DNA of 20,148 nucleotides from Massilia sp. UBA2604 (GCA_002339265.1 DDKG01000318.1:1-20148); one strand, 5' to 3'. Shown: positions 9,010 to 17,297, numbered from the stretch's first letter. The notes: a model not told the origin generated them from the letters alone. Made by a program: numbers and translations.

Positions 9010-9993
9010 ATGCCCTACCCCGCTCCCGCGTGGCTGCCTGGCGGCCACCTGCAAACGATCTATCCGGCGACCTGCATCGCCAAGCCGCCGGTCGCCTACC
9101 GCCGCGAGCGCTGGCACAGCGCGGATGGCGACTTCGTCGACCTCGACTTCGTGGATGGCCAGCCCGGCCAGCCGCTGGTGGTGCTGTTCCATGGCCTGGA
9201 AGGCAGTTCGAACAGCCATTACGCCCGCGGCCTGATGGCGGCGCTCGCCGCACGCGGCTGGTCGGGCGTGGTGCCGCATTTTCGCGGCTGTTCGGGCGAA
9301 GCCAACCTGGCGCCCCGCTTCTATCACTCGGGCGACGCGAGCGAAGTCGACTGGATCGTGCGCAAGCTGCGCGCATCCCATGATGGCGTGCTGTATGCGG
9401 CCGGCGTCTCGCTGGGCGGCAATGCGCTGCTGCGCTGGCTGGGTGAATCGGGCCACGGCGCCGAGATCGTCGACGCCGCCTGCGCGGTATCCGCTCCACT
9501 CGACCTGGCGCGCGGCGGCGAGGCGCTGTCGTCCGGCTTCAATATGCTGTACACCCGGATGTTCCTGCAGACGCTCAAGCCGAAGTGCCTGGCCAAGCTG
9601 GAACAGTTTCCCGGCCTGTTCGACCGCGCCGCCCTGCTCGCCGCGCGCGACCTGTACGCCTTCGACAACGTCGTCACGGCGCCGCTGCACGGCTACCGCG
9701 ACACCGACGACTACTGGCACCGCGCCAGCGCCCGCCACGTGCTGCACGAGATCACGGTGCCGACGCTGGTGCTCAATGCCCGCAACGATCCCTTCCTGCC
9801 GGGCGTCCACCTGCCGGCGTCGGCGTCCATTGCAGTGACGCTCGAATATCCGGAGCAAGGCGGGCATGTCGGCTTTGCCGTCGGCCCCTTCCCGGGGCGG
9901 ATCGACTGGCTGCCGCGGCGGATCCTGCACCATTTCGATTCAATCGATAGCACGCGCGCGCTGGCGCGGGCCGAACCGTGCGATGCTGCTTAA
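9010..9993 (+). CDS. YheT-family alpha/beta hydrolase
   Basis: A 327-aa cytoplasmic alpha/beta-hydrolase of the YheT/ABHD1-3 group, thought to be esterases or lipases; the substrate is not known. The N-terminus WLPGGHLQTIYP (8-19) is diagnostic for the group. The oxyanion motif FHGLEGSSNSHY spans 60-71, and the nucleophile elbow GVSLGG gives Ser134. The likely remaining triad members are Asp260 in NARNDPF and His286 in GGHVGF. The start at 9010 fits the family; the preceding bases are T-rich with no strong ribosome site. Its stop codon abuts the next gene's ATG with no gap, so the two are surely co-translated. Confidence 0.92.
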   Translation: MPYPAPAWLPGGHLQTIYPATCIAKPPVAYRRERWHSADGDFVDLDFVDGQPGQPLVVLFHGLEGSSNSHYARGLMAALAARGWSGVVPHFRGCSGEANLAPRFYHSGDASEVDWIVRKLRASHDGVLYAAGVSLGGNALLRWLGESGHGAEIVDAACAVSAPLDLARGGEALSSGFNMLYTRMFLQTLKPKCLAKLEQFPGLFDRAALLAARDLYAFDNVVTAPLHGYRDTDDYWHRASARHVLHEITVPTLVLNARNDPFLPGVHLPASASIAVTLEYPEQGGHVGFAVGPFPGRIDWLPRRILHHFDSIDSTRALARAEPCDAA

Positions 9994-10581
9994 ATGGACG
10001 ACATCGTAAAACAGGCAATGGCTAAATGGCCGAACGTGCCCCACTGCTATGGCTGGCTGGCGCTCGACGCGCGCGGCGGCTGGCGCATGCGCGACGAAGC
10101 GGCCCAGCGCGCCAATGCGGCAGGCGACCGCTTGAACAATCCTGCGCTGGTGGGTTTCATCAACCGCAACTACCTGCACGACGAGCATGGCAACTGGTAT
10201 TTCCAGAACGGGCCGCAGCGCGTGTACGTGAACCTGGAGGCAACGCCCTTCATCGCGCGCACCGATCCGCAGCAGGGACTCTTGCTGCAGACCGGGCAGG
10301 CACTGGCGGATGTCGAGCGGATTTACCTGAGCGACGCCGGCGCGCTGGTGTTCGTGGCGGGCGAGACGGTGGCGCAGCTGGACGACCGTGACGTGGCGCA
10401 GCTGCTGGGCATGCTCGAGCTCGATGGCGCTGCGGCGTCGGACGAGGCGGTCATGGCCTGGCTGGAGAACGGCCAGGGCAGGATGGTCTTGCCGTGGCAT
10501 GGCAAGCCCCTTGCCGTCGAGCGGGTGGCGGCCGACGAGATGCCACGCAAGTTCGGTTTCAACCAGACGCCGAAGCCATAA
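9994..10581 (+). CDS. Conserved protein of unknown function, abutting the YheT hydrolase
   Basis: A 195-aa soluble protein without signal peptide or membrane segment. The N-terminal part (MDDIVKQAMAKWPNVPHCYGWLALD) and central segments GFINRNYLHDEHGNWYFQNG and VYVNLEATPFIARTD resemble a DUF family common beside this hydrolase in Burkholderiales. I cannot give the family number with confidence. No catalytic motif was recognised. The ATG directly follows the TAA of the hydrolase gene, so translation is probably coupled. It converges on the M48 protease gene with only 6 nt between the stops and no visible terminator. That it is a real gene is well supported; its function is unknown. Confidence 0.85.
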   Translation: MDDIVKQAMAKWPNVPHCYGWLALDARGGWRMRDEAAQRANAAGDRLNNPALVGFINRNYLHDEHGNWYFQNGPQRVYVNLEATPFIARTDPQQGLLLQTGQALADVERIYLSDAGALVFVAGETVAQLDDRDVAQLLGMLELDGAAASDEAVMAWLENGQGRMVLPWHGKPLAVERVAADEMPRKFGFNQTPKP

Positions 10582-10587
10582 AACGGA

Positions 10588-12159
10588 TCACCGTTCCTCG
10601 GCTTCTTCCTTCGCCTTCTTCTGTTTTTCCTGCAGCTCGCGCACACGCGCATCGATCACGGCCTGGTCGTAGAACGAGACATCGCTGGCCTTGCGCGCAA
10701 GTTCGAGCTGGGCCATCGCCGCCGGCAAGGCGCCGGCCAGCACGTAGGATTCGGCCAGCGCCATGTGCTGCAGCGCGAACTTGCCCTGCTTGGCATAGGT
10801 CCTGGCCAGCATATCGTGCAGCTTGTATTCCTCACGATACTGCTGGGCCTGGTCGCGCAGGAAGCGTCCCGCCTCATCGAAGCGGTTGGTTGCGATCAGC
10901 GCCTCGGCGTACTGGTGCGTGAGCGCGCGTGACAGCGGGAAGCGCTGGCGCGCCGCATCCGCTTCCTTGACCGCCTCTTCCAGCACGGACGCCGGCTGGC
11001 CCGGCGCCATCTTGATCTCCAGCGCCAGCCCGGCGAACATGGTCGCGCCATCGCCCACGTTCGTCGGCGCCGCCGACAGCACCCCTTCGCGCGGCTTCAT
11101 CGTTTCGCGCGCCCGGTCGAGCCAGCGCTGCGCGCCGGCCAGGTCGTTCTCCTTGAGCGCCAGGTAGGCCAGGCCGTACTGGGCCCCGGCCTGCTGCTGA
11201 CGGTGGGGCTGTTCCTTCAACTGGGTCTCGAAAGCATTGCGTACCGCGCGCCGGCCCTGCTCGCCCCGATCCTGCAGCACGCGGATGCGCGCGCGCACCA
11301 GATGGAAGTCGAGGCTGTCGACGCGCTGCTTCTTGGGAATCTCGCGGATGCGCGCCTGCATGTCGGTGATCCGCTCCTGGGTCAGCGGGTGGCTGCTCAG
11401 GCTGGCCAGGCCGGGAGGCAGGTCGCCATAAAGCCTGGACGCGGCCTGCAGGCGCCGGAAGAAGGCGACGATGCCGGTGGTGTCGTAACCGCCCGCCTCC
11501 ATGATCTGGAAGCCGACCCGGTCGGCCTCGCGCTCGGCGTCGCGGCTGAAGTTGAGCTGGCGCTGGACGGCCAGGCCCTGGCCGCCCATCAGCACGCCCA
11601 TGGCCGCATCCGAACTGGCCCGGGCCGCCAGCGCCGCCAGGATCATCGACGCCAGCGGCAGCAGCACGTCCTGGCGCTGCTGGCTCACCCTGCGCGCGAT
11701 GTGGCGCTGGGTGACGTGACCGATTTCGTGCGCGACGACGCCGGCCAGTTCGGATTCGGTCTGGGCCGCGATGACCAGGCCGGAGTGGACGCCGATGAAG
11801 CCGCCCGGCATCGCGAACGCGTTCAGGGCCGAATCGCGCACGGCGAAGAAATAGAAATCGGCATTGGTCTCGCCGCGCGCGCCGGGCACGGCGGAGACCA
11901 GGCCGCTGCCAAAATTGTTCAGGTATTCGGAGATCGGTTCATCGTCGAGGTAGTCGCGATCGCGCCGGACGTCGCGCATGAACTCCTCGCCCAGCTTGCG
12001 CTCGACGACCGGCGACAGGTCGCCGCGCGCAGTGTCGCCGAGGGTGGGCAGGCGGGTCGAATCGGGACGCCTGAACACGTCGGACTGCGCCGCGACGGGG
12101 AAGGCGGTCGCCATGCACAAGGCCATGACGGACAGGGAGGAGCGCCAGCGGCGCGTCAT
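10588..12159 (-). CDS. Periplasmic M48-family metalloprotease with TPR-like C-terminus (BepA/YfgC-like)
   Basis: A 523-aa zinc protease resembling BepA (YfgC), which in E. coli helps assemble or degrade outer-membrane proteins such as LptD. Residues 1-24 form a signal peptide ending VAA before Q25. The zinc motif HEIGH lies at 144-148 within VVAHEIGHVTQRH, and the third ligand region is SRDAEREADRVG (205-216, with E211). LSSHPLTQERI follows, as in BepA. The C-terminal half is rich in Ala, Leu and Arg with TPR-like helical pairs. The start at 12159 is chosen because it opens a clean signal peptide. An ATG at 12210 adds 17 residues, and a minus-strand TATGAT (12195-12190) would put transcription start below it. 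It is divergent from moaC. Confidence 0.9.
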   Translation of the reverse strand: MTRRWRSSLSVMALCMATAFPVAAQSDVFRRPDSTRLPTLGDTARGDLSPVVERKLGEEFMRDVRRDRDYLDDEPISEYLNNFGSGLVSAVPGARGETNADFYFFAVRDSALNAFAMPGGFIGVHSGLVIAAQTESELAGVVAHEIGHVTQRHIARRVSQQRQDVLLPLASMILAALAARASSDAAMGVLMGGQGLAVQRQLNFSRDAEREADRVGFQIMEAGGYDTTGIVAFFRRLQAASRLYGDLPPGLASLSSHPLTQERITDMQARIREIPKKQRVDSLDFHLVRARIRVLQDRGEQGRRAVRNAFETQLKEQPHRQQQAGAQYGLAYLALKENDLAGAQRWLDRARETMKPREGVLSAAPTNVGDGATMFAGLALEIKMAPGQPASVLEEAVKEADAARQRFPLSRALTHQYAEALIATNRFDEAGRFLRDQAQQYREEYKLHDMLARTYAKQGKFALQHMALAESYVLAGALPAAMAQLELARKASDVSFYDQAVIDARVRELQEKQKKAKEEAEER

Positions 12160-12189
12160 TGCTGGACGGACGACGGATTTCACGGTGCT

Positions 12190-12195
12190 ATCATA
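12190..12195 (-). promoter_or_regulatory. Possible -10 element of the M48 protease gene
   Basis: TATGAT on the minus strand, 31 nt upstream of the chosen start at 12159, is five of six to the consensus. No convincing -35 was found. It lies in the short divergent gap with moaC. Confidence 0.3.
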
Positions 12196-12260
12196 CCTGC
12201 ATCCGGGCATGAGTTGCTGCCCAGCGAACCATTTTGTAACCCGACCGTATTAACCGAGTA

Positions 12261-12767
12261 ATGACAAATCCGACCCCGACCGCAGACCATTTGACCCACT
12301 TCGACGCCACCGGCCAGGCCCATATGGTCGACGTCGGCGCGAAACAGGATACGCACCGCACCGCGGTGGCGGCCGGGACGATCCGCATGAAGCCCGAGAC
12401 GCTGGCCCTGATCACCTCGGGCAATGCCAAGAAAGGCGACGTGATCGGGATCGCGCGCATCGCGGCGATCATGGCGTCCAAGCGCACGAGCGACCTGGTG
12501 CCGCTGTGCCATCCGCTGCCGATCACGCGGGTGGCGGTGGATTTCGAGATCGACGAGGTGGCCAATAGCGTGCATTGCCGGGCGCAGGTGGAGACCATCG
12601 GCAAGACTGGCGTCGAGATGGAAGCGCTTACTGCGGTGCAGGTGGGCCTGCTGACCGTGTACGATATGTGCAAGGCAGTCGACCGCGGCATGGTGATGAC
12701 CAATGTGCGGGTGATGGAAAAGCACGGGGGCAAGAGCGGGGACTGGACGGCGGACATCGACGCCTGA
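12261..12767 (+). CDS. moaC: Cyclic pyranopterin monophosphate synthase MoaC
   Basis: MoaC converts the MoaA product 3',8-cyclo-7,8-dihydro-GTP into cyclic pyranopterin monophosphate, an early step in molybdenum cofactor synthesis. The 168-aa protein carries the family blocks [32 protein letters not shown] (79-90, with H84), [13 protein letters not shown] (114-126) and [12 protein letters not shown] (133-144, with D135 and K138 matching the E. coli catalytic Asp and Lys). Length is normal. The ATG at 12261 follows a weak purine stretch (CCGAGTA). No other moa or moe gene lies in the window. It is divergent from the M48 gene. Confidence 0.96.
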   Translation: MTNPTPTADHLTHFDATGQAHMVDVGAKQDTHRTAVAAGTIRMKPETLALITSGNAKKGDVIGIARIAAIMASKRTSDLVPLCHPLPITRVAVDFEIDEVANSVHCRAQVETIGKTGVEMEALTAVQVGLLTVYDMCKAVDRGMVMTNVRVMEKHGGKSGDWTADIDA

Positions 12768-12795
12768 AACCAGTTCGACAGCCTGCGCAATACTG

Positions 12796-12823
12796 TAGAC
12801 AACGTCAATACTCGGCCTATACT
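12796..12823 (+). promoter_or_regulatory. Sigma-70-type promoter of the 111-aa protein gene
   Basis: TAGACA (12796-12801) and TATACT (12818-12823), each five of six to consensus, are spaced by 16 nt. They lie 62 nt upstream of the ATG at 12886, just after moaC. This is one of the better sigma-70 matches in the window. Confidence 0.6.
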
Positions 12824-12885
12824 GATGGGCGACGCGCAATGCGTTTTTCCCCATTCCAACCTGACTCTGCCCGAGAGGATGTGTC

Positions 12886-13221
12886 ATGACGAACGCATAC
12901 CCGCAGTTCACCACAGCGACTGTCCAGCTGAACGCCCTGCCCTATCAAGATACATTCCTGAAGATCGCCAACCTCTACGCGGACTCGACCCGCGCGAGCC
13001 TGGAGCAGCTCTGGATCAGCTCGTCCAAGATCATCATGGAAGAGACGATGAAGGCCTTCATCGCCGCCTCGCAGTCGTGCGCCGAAGCCCTGACCAGAAA
13101 TGCCGTGTCGGTCCAGCAACAGTCGTTCGGCCGGCTCATCAGCGCCAACCAGAAGGCGGTCGAGATCATGGGCCAGAGTTTCGCCGACGCAATGGCGTCG
13201 GGCTGGAAACCAGCGCGCTGA
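12886..13221 (+). CDS. Small helical protein of unknown function, phasin-like
   Basis: A 111-aa protein with no signal peptide, membrane segment or cysteine pair; it has a single Cys. After about 20 residues it is predicted by eye to be almost all alpha-helix: FLKIANLYADSTRASLEQLW, then ETMKAFIAASQSCAEALTRN, then RLISANQKAVEIMGQSFADAM. The amphipathic spacing of Ala, Leu, Asn and Gln recalls phasins, which coat polyhydroxyalkanoate granules, but there is no decisive motif. The start at 12886 has GAGAGGA 6 nt upstream, a strong ribosome site. It has its own promoter and stands alone between moaC and the PilZ gene. Real gene likely; phasin identity is only a suggestion. Confidence 0.8.
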   Translation: MTNAYPQFTTATVQLNALPYQDTFLKIANLYADSTRASLEQLWISSSKIIMEETMKAFIAASQSCAEALTRNAVSVQQQSFGRLISANQKAVEIMGQSFADAMASGWKPAR

Positions 13222-13310
13222 ACGCACGCTTACCGGCCATCATTGACTTCTTGCTACTGGCCGTCGGACGCAAGCAGTGACATTAAGATACATTCCAGAG
13301 CTAAAGCTGC

Positions 13311-13319
13311 TGCTATCAT
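13311..13319 (+). promoter_or_regulatory. Possible extended -10 promoter of the PilZ gene
   Basis: TGC-TATCAT (13311-13319) fits an extended -10 element, 46 nt before the ATG at 13365. No matching -35 is seen. The 143-nt gap from 13222 to 13364 shows no other gene or hairpin of note. Confidence 0.35.
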
Positions 13320-13364
13320 GCAAGCTTTTCTCTGCGGCAACGGCCGCCCGCTTGTTTTGCCGAT

Positions 13365-14075
13365 ATGAACAGCGCCCAAGCCCACGAGCTGACGCCCCAG
13401 GAATTTGAATTCGAAACGCTGAACATGCAGGTTGGCGTCCGCCTGCAGCTGAACACGCACCGGCGGCTCAAGCCAGTCGCGCATTTTTCCAGCCTCATCG
13501 GCTATGTCAGGGACGAATACCTGATCCTCAAGATTCCGTTCGAGGACGGGGTGCCGATCGGGCTGACCGAAGGCGAACGCGTGACCATTCGGGTGTTTTC
13601 GGGTGTCAACGTGTGCTCGTTCGCCTGCACGGTCGAGCGCGTCTTTGCCCGTCCCCTGTTCTACGTCCACCTGTCCTTTCCGACCTCGATCCATGGCACC
13701 AGCCTGCGCGGGGCGATGCGGGTGCGGGCCGACCTGCCGGTGCGGGTGGCCGGCATGAAGTCCGCGGCGCCGATGGATTGCCAGCTGGCGAACGTGTCGG
13801 TGACGGGTGCGCGCATCGATTCGCCGCAGCCCTTGCCGCCGGACGAAGACATCGTGGATCTGCGCTTCGCGCTGGTGATCCCGCCCGACAACCGGGAAAC
13901 GCAGGTGCGCACCCGCGCCAGCATCCGGAACCTGGCGGTCGGCAAACCGGCGGATGGCCGGGCCGAGATGTACAGCTATGGCGTGCAGTTCATCGACCTC
14001 GATCCGGTCCACTACACGCTGCTGCAGAACATGACCTATGAGGCGCTGCTGGCCGACCGCGGCAAGATCGTCTAG
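13365..14075 (+). CDS. PilZ-domain (c-di-GMP-binding) protein, YcgR-like layout
   Basis: A 236-aa cytoplasmic protein with two beta-rich domains. The N-terminal part (about 20-108) looks like a YcgR-N type barrel. The C-terminal PilZ domain (about 114-235) shows the two c-di-GMP motifs: RxxxR at R115-R119 (RGAMR) and (D/N)xSxxG at N143-G148 (NVSVTG). This is the flagellar-brake layout of YcgR, but the gene stands apart from any flagellar cluster here, so the target could be flagella, pili or something else. The start at 13365 fits the domain; the ribosome site is weak. It converges on the MerR gene with 6 nt between the stops and no terminator. Confidence 0.88.
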   Translation: MNSAQAHELTPQEFEFETLNMQVGVRLQLNTHRRLKPVAHFSSLIGYVRDEYLILKIPFEDGVPIGLTEGERVTIRVFSGVNVCSFACTVERVFARPLFYVHLSFPTSIHGTSLRGAMRVRADLPVRVAGMKSAAPMDCQLANVSVTGARIDSPQPLPPDEDIVDLRFALVIPPDNRETQVRTRASIRNLAVGKPADGRAEMYSYGVQFIDLDPVHYTLLQNMTYEALLADRGKIV

Positions 14076-14081
14076 CGCCTA

Positions 14082-15047
14082 CTAGGCCCAGCCCTTCGGC
14101 AAGGGCAATCCTTCCTCGATCGCCAGCCTCTCCATCGCCGCCTCCAGCACCACCCGCGCGCGGCCCGAGGCCAGCGCCAGCTCGGCGTGCAGCGCTGCAT
14201 CTTGCGGATTGCGCGAGGCGCACTGCTGGCTGTAGCGCTCGAAACTTCCTACCATCAGCAGCAAGTCCGACAGGTGGCGCGGACACTCGCAGGTCAGCCG
14301 ATTGCCGGCCGCCGTGATATTGGCCAGGTCTTCGTCGGCGAAGCGCGGCGGCGCCACGGCCGTCGTCGCCGGCTCGTGCAGCGGGGGGCGGTGGCCGGTC
14401 AGGGCCGACTGGCACAGCAGCGCCAGCTCGTTCAGGTCGGCCGGAATGCGCGCCACCAGGCAACCTTGCGCGCGCAAGGCACGGATGGTGGCGCTCGAGC
14501 AGAAGCGGTACAGCACGACGACCGCACCGACGCCGGCCGCCTCGCGCGCGGCGACCACGGCGGGCACCGCCCGTTCATCGAGTTCGGATTGCTCGATCAC
14601 CAGCACGTCGGCATCTGGATCCTGCGACATGTCCACCGCCTGTGCGAGGTCGGCGCAATGGCCGCGCACGTCCAGCCCCAGGGCGCCCTGCCCCATGGCG
14701 GCCACGCGCCGCGCCAGCATGGCGCCGACCAGCAGCACCCGCACCGGCGCCGCCGCCACGGCCCTGGCCTGGCCGTCCAGGCCGAGCATCGATTGCAGCT
14801 GGTCGCGGTTGAGGCCGGCCAGCACGCCGATCGAATGCCCCTGGTCGACCAGTTGCTTGAGCAGGCCGAGGCGCGTCACCTGTTCGGCCGAGTACAGGCG
14901 CTGGCCTCGCTCGGAGCGCTGGGCGTCCGACAGGCTGTAGCGGCGCTCCCATACGCGCAGGGTTTCCACCGGCAGGCCGGCCAGCCGGGCGGCGGCGCCG
15001 GTGCGGTACATGATCCGTTCTTGTCCCGTTTTATTTACTTCTGTCAT
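14082..15047 (-). CDS. MerR-family transcriptional regulator with Rossmann-like middle and Cys-containing C-terminal domain
   Basis: A 321-aa DNA-binding regulator. The MerR winged helix fills about 13-85 (MYRTGAAARLAGLPVETLRV, then WERRY). Residues about 101-215 alternate strands and helices (VRVLLVGAM, DADVLVIEQSEL, GAVVVLYRF, GCLVARIPADL), like a cobalamin-binding or receiver fold. The B12 motif DxHxxG seen in CarH and LitR is not present. A helical C-terminal part (about 237-315) includes LTCECPRHLSDLLLMVGSFE and Cys276. Start choices are 15047 (used; GGGACG upstream) and 15011 (MYRTG). It is divergent from the S9 peptidase gene, with a dyad in the gap. Fold is secure; the ligand is unknown. 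Confidence 0.85.
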   Translation of the reverse strand: MTEVNKTGQERIMYRTGAAARLAGLPVETLRVWERRYSLSDAQRSERGQRLYSAEQVTRLGLLKQLVDQGHSIGVLAGLNRDQLQSMLGLDGQARAVAAAPVRVLLVGAMLARRVAAMGQGALGLDVRGHCADLAQAVDMSQDPDADVLVIEQSELDERAVPAVVAAREAAGVGAVVVLYRFCSSATIRALRAQGCLVARIPADLNELALLCQSALTGHRPPLHEPATTAVAPPRFADEDLANITAAGNRLTCECPRHLSDLLLMVGSFERYSQQCASRNPQDAALHAELALASGRARVVLEAAMERLAIEEGLPLPKGWA

Positions 15048-15135
15048 TACACGTCCCGTAGTTGAACCTATCTTTTGAAACCGCATGGTGTCACACCTTC
15101 GAAAAAAATGCTGTTCCAATACTCAACAGTGTGCA

Positions 15136-15171
15136 AATTGCTGATCAGGTAGCAATTCACATACCTATAAT
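15136..15171. promoter_or_regulatory. Dyad operator and -10 element in the MerR/peptidase divergent region
   Basis: AATTGCT (15136-15142) and AGCAATT (15151-15157) form a perfect 7-bp dyad with an 8-nt centre. Outer TGTG (15130-15133) and CACA (15158-15161) extend it imperfectly. A perfect TATAAT follows on the plus strand at 15166-15171, about 65 nt before the peptidase start. The dyad therefore overlaps the expected -35 position, where MerR proteins usually bind. A second short dyad, GGTGT-C-ACACC, lies at 15087-15097, nearer the MerR start. The sites are seen; binding by the adjacent MerR protein is inferred. Confidence 0.6.
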
Positions 15172-15235
15172 GCAACGTGGTAAATTGCCGGCTTGCCTGC
15201 GGCACCCGGCTGCGGGACTGATCGACGAGGATGGA

Positions 15236-17296
15236 ATGACATTTCGCTTGCTGACGATGGCGGCGGCCCTGCTGGCCGCCACCACCGCGACGGCCGCGCC
15301 GCGCGGCTTTACTGTGGAAGACCTGGTCAATATGGAACGGGTGGGCAGCCCGGCCGTATCGCCGGACGCCACGCGCGTGATCTATACCGTGCGCAGCACG
15401 GACATGGAAAAGAACCGCGGCAATACCCAACTGTGGATGGTCGACCTGCGCGCCGCCAAGCCGGCGCCGCAGCGCCTGACCCAGCACGCGTCCAGCAGCA
15501 GCGATCCGGAATGGTCGCCCTCGGGCGACGCCGTCTATTTCCTGTCGGCGCGCTCGGGCTCGTCGCAGGTGTGGCGCCAGCCGGTCACCGGCGGCGAGGC
15601 GGTGCAGGTGACGAACCTGCCGCTGGACGTCGACAACTTCCGCCTCGCGCCGAGCGGCGACCGCCTGGCCTTCAGCCTGGCCGTGTTCCGCGACTGCACC
15701 GACCTGGCCTGCACCAAGTCGCGCCTCGATGCGAAAGAAAAGGACAAGGCCACCGGCAAGGTCTACGACCGCCTGTTCGTGCGCCACTGGGACACCTGGG
15801 GCGACCACCGCAATGCGGTGCTGTTCTCGGCGCCGCTGGGTGCGGACGGCAAGGTCGGCAGCGAGCCGGTCAGCCTGTCCGGCTCGCTCGACGGCGACGT
15901 GCCGTCGAAGCCGTTCGGCGACCGCGAGGAATACCGCTTCAGCCCGGACGGCAAGACCATCGTGTTCTCGGCGCGCATCGCCGGCAAGACCGAAGCGTGG
16001 TCGACCAACTTCGACCTGTACAGCGTGCCGGCCGCGGGTGGCGCGGCGCCGCGCAACCTGACTGCCGATAATCTGGCATGGGACACCAAGGGCACCTTCT
16101 CGCCGGACGGCCGCACGCTCGCTTACCTGGCAATGGCGCGTCCCGGCTTCGAGGCCGACCGCTACCAGGTCATGCTGATGGACGTGGCCAGCGGCCAGAA
16201 GCGCAAGCTGGCGGCCGACTGGGATCGCTCGGCCGGCAACCTCGTGTGGCGCGCGGACGGCAAGGCGCTGATCGTCGATGCCGAAAATGTTGGACAGCAC
16301 AGCCTGTTCTCGATCGACGTCGCCAGCGGCAAGGTGACGACGCTGGTCGACCAGGGCGCGGTCGGTGCCTATGACCTGCGGCGCGACACGCTGGTGTACA
16401 CCCACGCGCACCTGCAGTCGGGCGCGCAGCTGTTCTCGATGAAGCTGGGCGGCAAGCCGAAACAGCTGACCGACGTGAACACCGAGCGTCTGAAGGATGT
16501 GCGCTTCGGCGATGCCGAGCAGTTCTCGTTCGAAGGCGCGAATGGCGATACCGTGTACGGCTATGTGATGAAGCCATGGAATGCGGAGCCGGGTCAGAAA
16601 TATCCGGTTGCCTTCATCGTCCACGGCGGCCCGCAGGGCAGCTTCGGCAATAGCTGGAGCTATCGCTGGAATCCGCAGGTGTATGCGGGCGCGGGCTATG
16701 CGGCCGTGTTCATCGACTTCCACGGTTCGACCGGCTACGGCCAGAAGTTCACGGATTCGATCAGCAACGACTGGGGCGGCAAGCCGCTGGTCGACCTGCA
16801 GAAGGGCTATGACGCGGCGGTGAAGAAATTCCCATGGCTCGATCGGTCACGCGATTGCGCGCTGGGGGCGTCGTACGGTGGCTATATGATGAATTGGATC
16901 GCGGGTAACTGGTCGGATGAGTTCAAGTGCATCGTCAACCATGATGGCGTGTTCGATACGCGCGGCATGGCGTATTCGACCGAGGAACAATGGTTCACCG
17001 ACTGGGAAAGCGGCGGGCCTTACTTCAAGGTGCCGGAGAACCATGAGCGCTCCAATCCGGTTCATCACGTGAACAAGTGGAAGACGCCGATGCTGGTGAT
17101 CCAGGGGGATCTGGACTTCCGGATTCCTACCGCGCAGGCGCTGGGAACGTTTACCGCGTTGCAGCGCATGGGTGTAGAGAGCAAGCTGCTGGTGTTCCCG
17201 GATGAGAACCATTGGGTGCTCAAACCGGCGAACTCGGTGCAGTGGCATCACACTGTGGTGGGGTGGTTGGATCAGTATCTGAAACAAAAGCCGTAA
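15236..17296 (+). CDS. Secreted S9-family (prolyl oligopeptidase type) peptidase
   Basis: A 686-aa serine peptidase of the dipeptidyl/acylaminoacyl-peptidase group, probably periplasmic, cleaving short peptides. Residues 1-21 form a signal peptide ending ATAA before P22. Residues about 25-430 hold beta-propeller repeats (PEWSPSGDAVYFLS, YRFSPDGKTIVFSA, GTFSPDGRTLAYLA). The catalytic alpha/beta-hydrolase domain has HGGPQGSFG, the nucleophile Ser546 in GASYGGYM, Asp627 in GDLDFRIP and His659 in DENHWVL, a full triad. The start at 15236 is set by the signal peptide and GAGG 5 nt upstream. Frame continuing back to 15062 runs through the promoter and is not coding. It ends 1 nt before a strong terminator. 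Confidence 0.94.
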   Translation: MTFRLLTMAAALLAATTATAAPRGFTVEDLVNMERVGSPAVSPDATRVIYTVRSTDMEKNRGNTQLWMVDLRAAKPAPQRLTQHASSSSDPEWSPSGDAVYFLSARSGSSQVWRQPVTGGEAVQVTNLPLDVDNFRLAPSGDRLAFSLAVFRDCTDLACTKSRLDAKEKDKATGKVYDRLFVRHWDTWGDHRNAVLFSAPLGADGKVGSEPVSLSGSLDGDVPSKPFGDREEYRFSPDGKTIVFSARIAGKTEAWSTNFDLYSVPAAGGAAPRNLTADNLAWDTKGTFSPDGRTLAYLAMARPGFEADRYQVMLMDVASGQKRKLAADWDRSAGNLVWRADGKALIVDAENVGQHSLFSIDVASGKVTTLVDQGAVGAYDLRRDTLVYTHAHLQSGAQLFSMKLGGKPKQLTDVNTERLKDVRFGDAEQFSFEGANGDTVYGYVMKPWNAEPGQKYPVAFIVHGGPQGSFGNSWSYRWNPQVYAGAGYAAVFIDFHGSTGYGQKFTDSISNDWGGKPLVDLQKGYDAAVKKFPWLDRSRDCALGASYGGYMMNWIAGNWSDEFKCIVNHDGVFDTRGMAYSTEEQWFTDWESGGPYFKVPENHERSNPVHHVNKWKTPMLVIQGDLDFRIPTAQALGTFTALQRMGVESKLLVFPDENHWVLKPANSVQWHHTVVGWLDQYLKQKP

Positions 17297-17297
17297 T

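Noticed and set aside
14076..14081. Terminator between the convergent PilZ and MerR genes
   Set aside because: There are only 6 nt between the stops and no hairpin with a U-run on either strand nearby.
15068..16723. 551-codon minus-strand open frame opposite the S9 peptidase
   Set aside because: It is Arg/His/Val-rich with no recognisable domain and crosses the divergent promoter region. The plus strand has the full catalytic triad.
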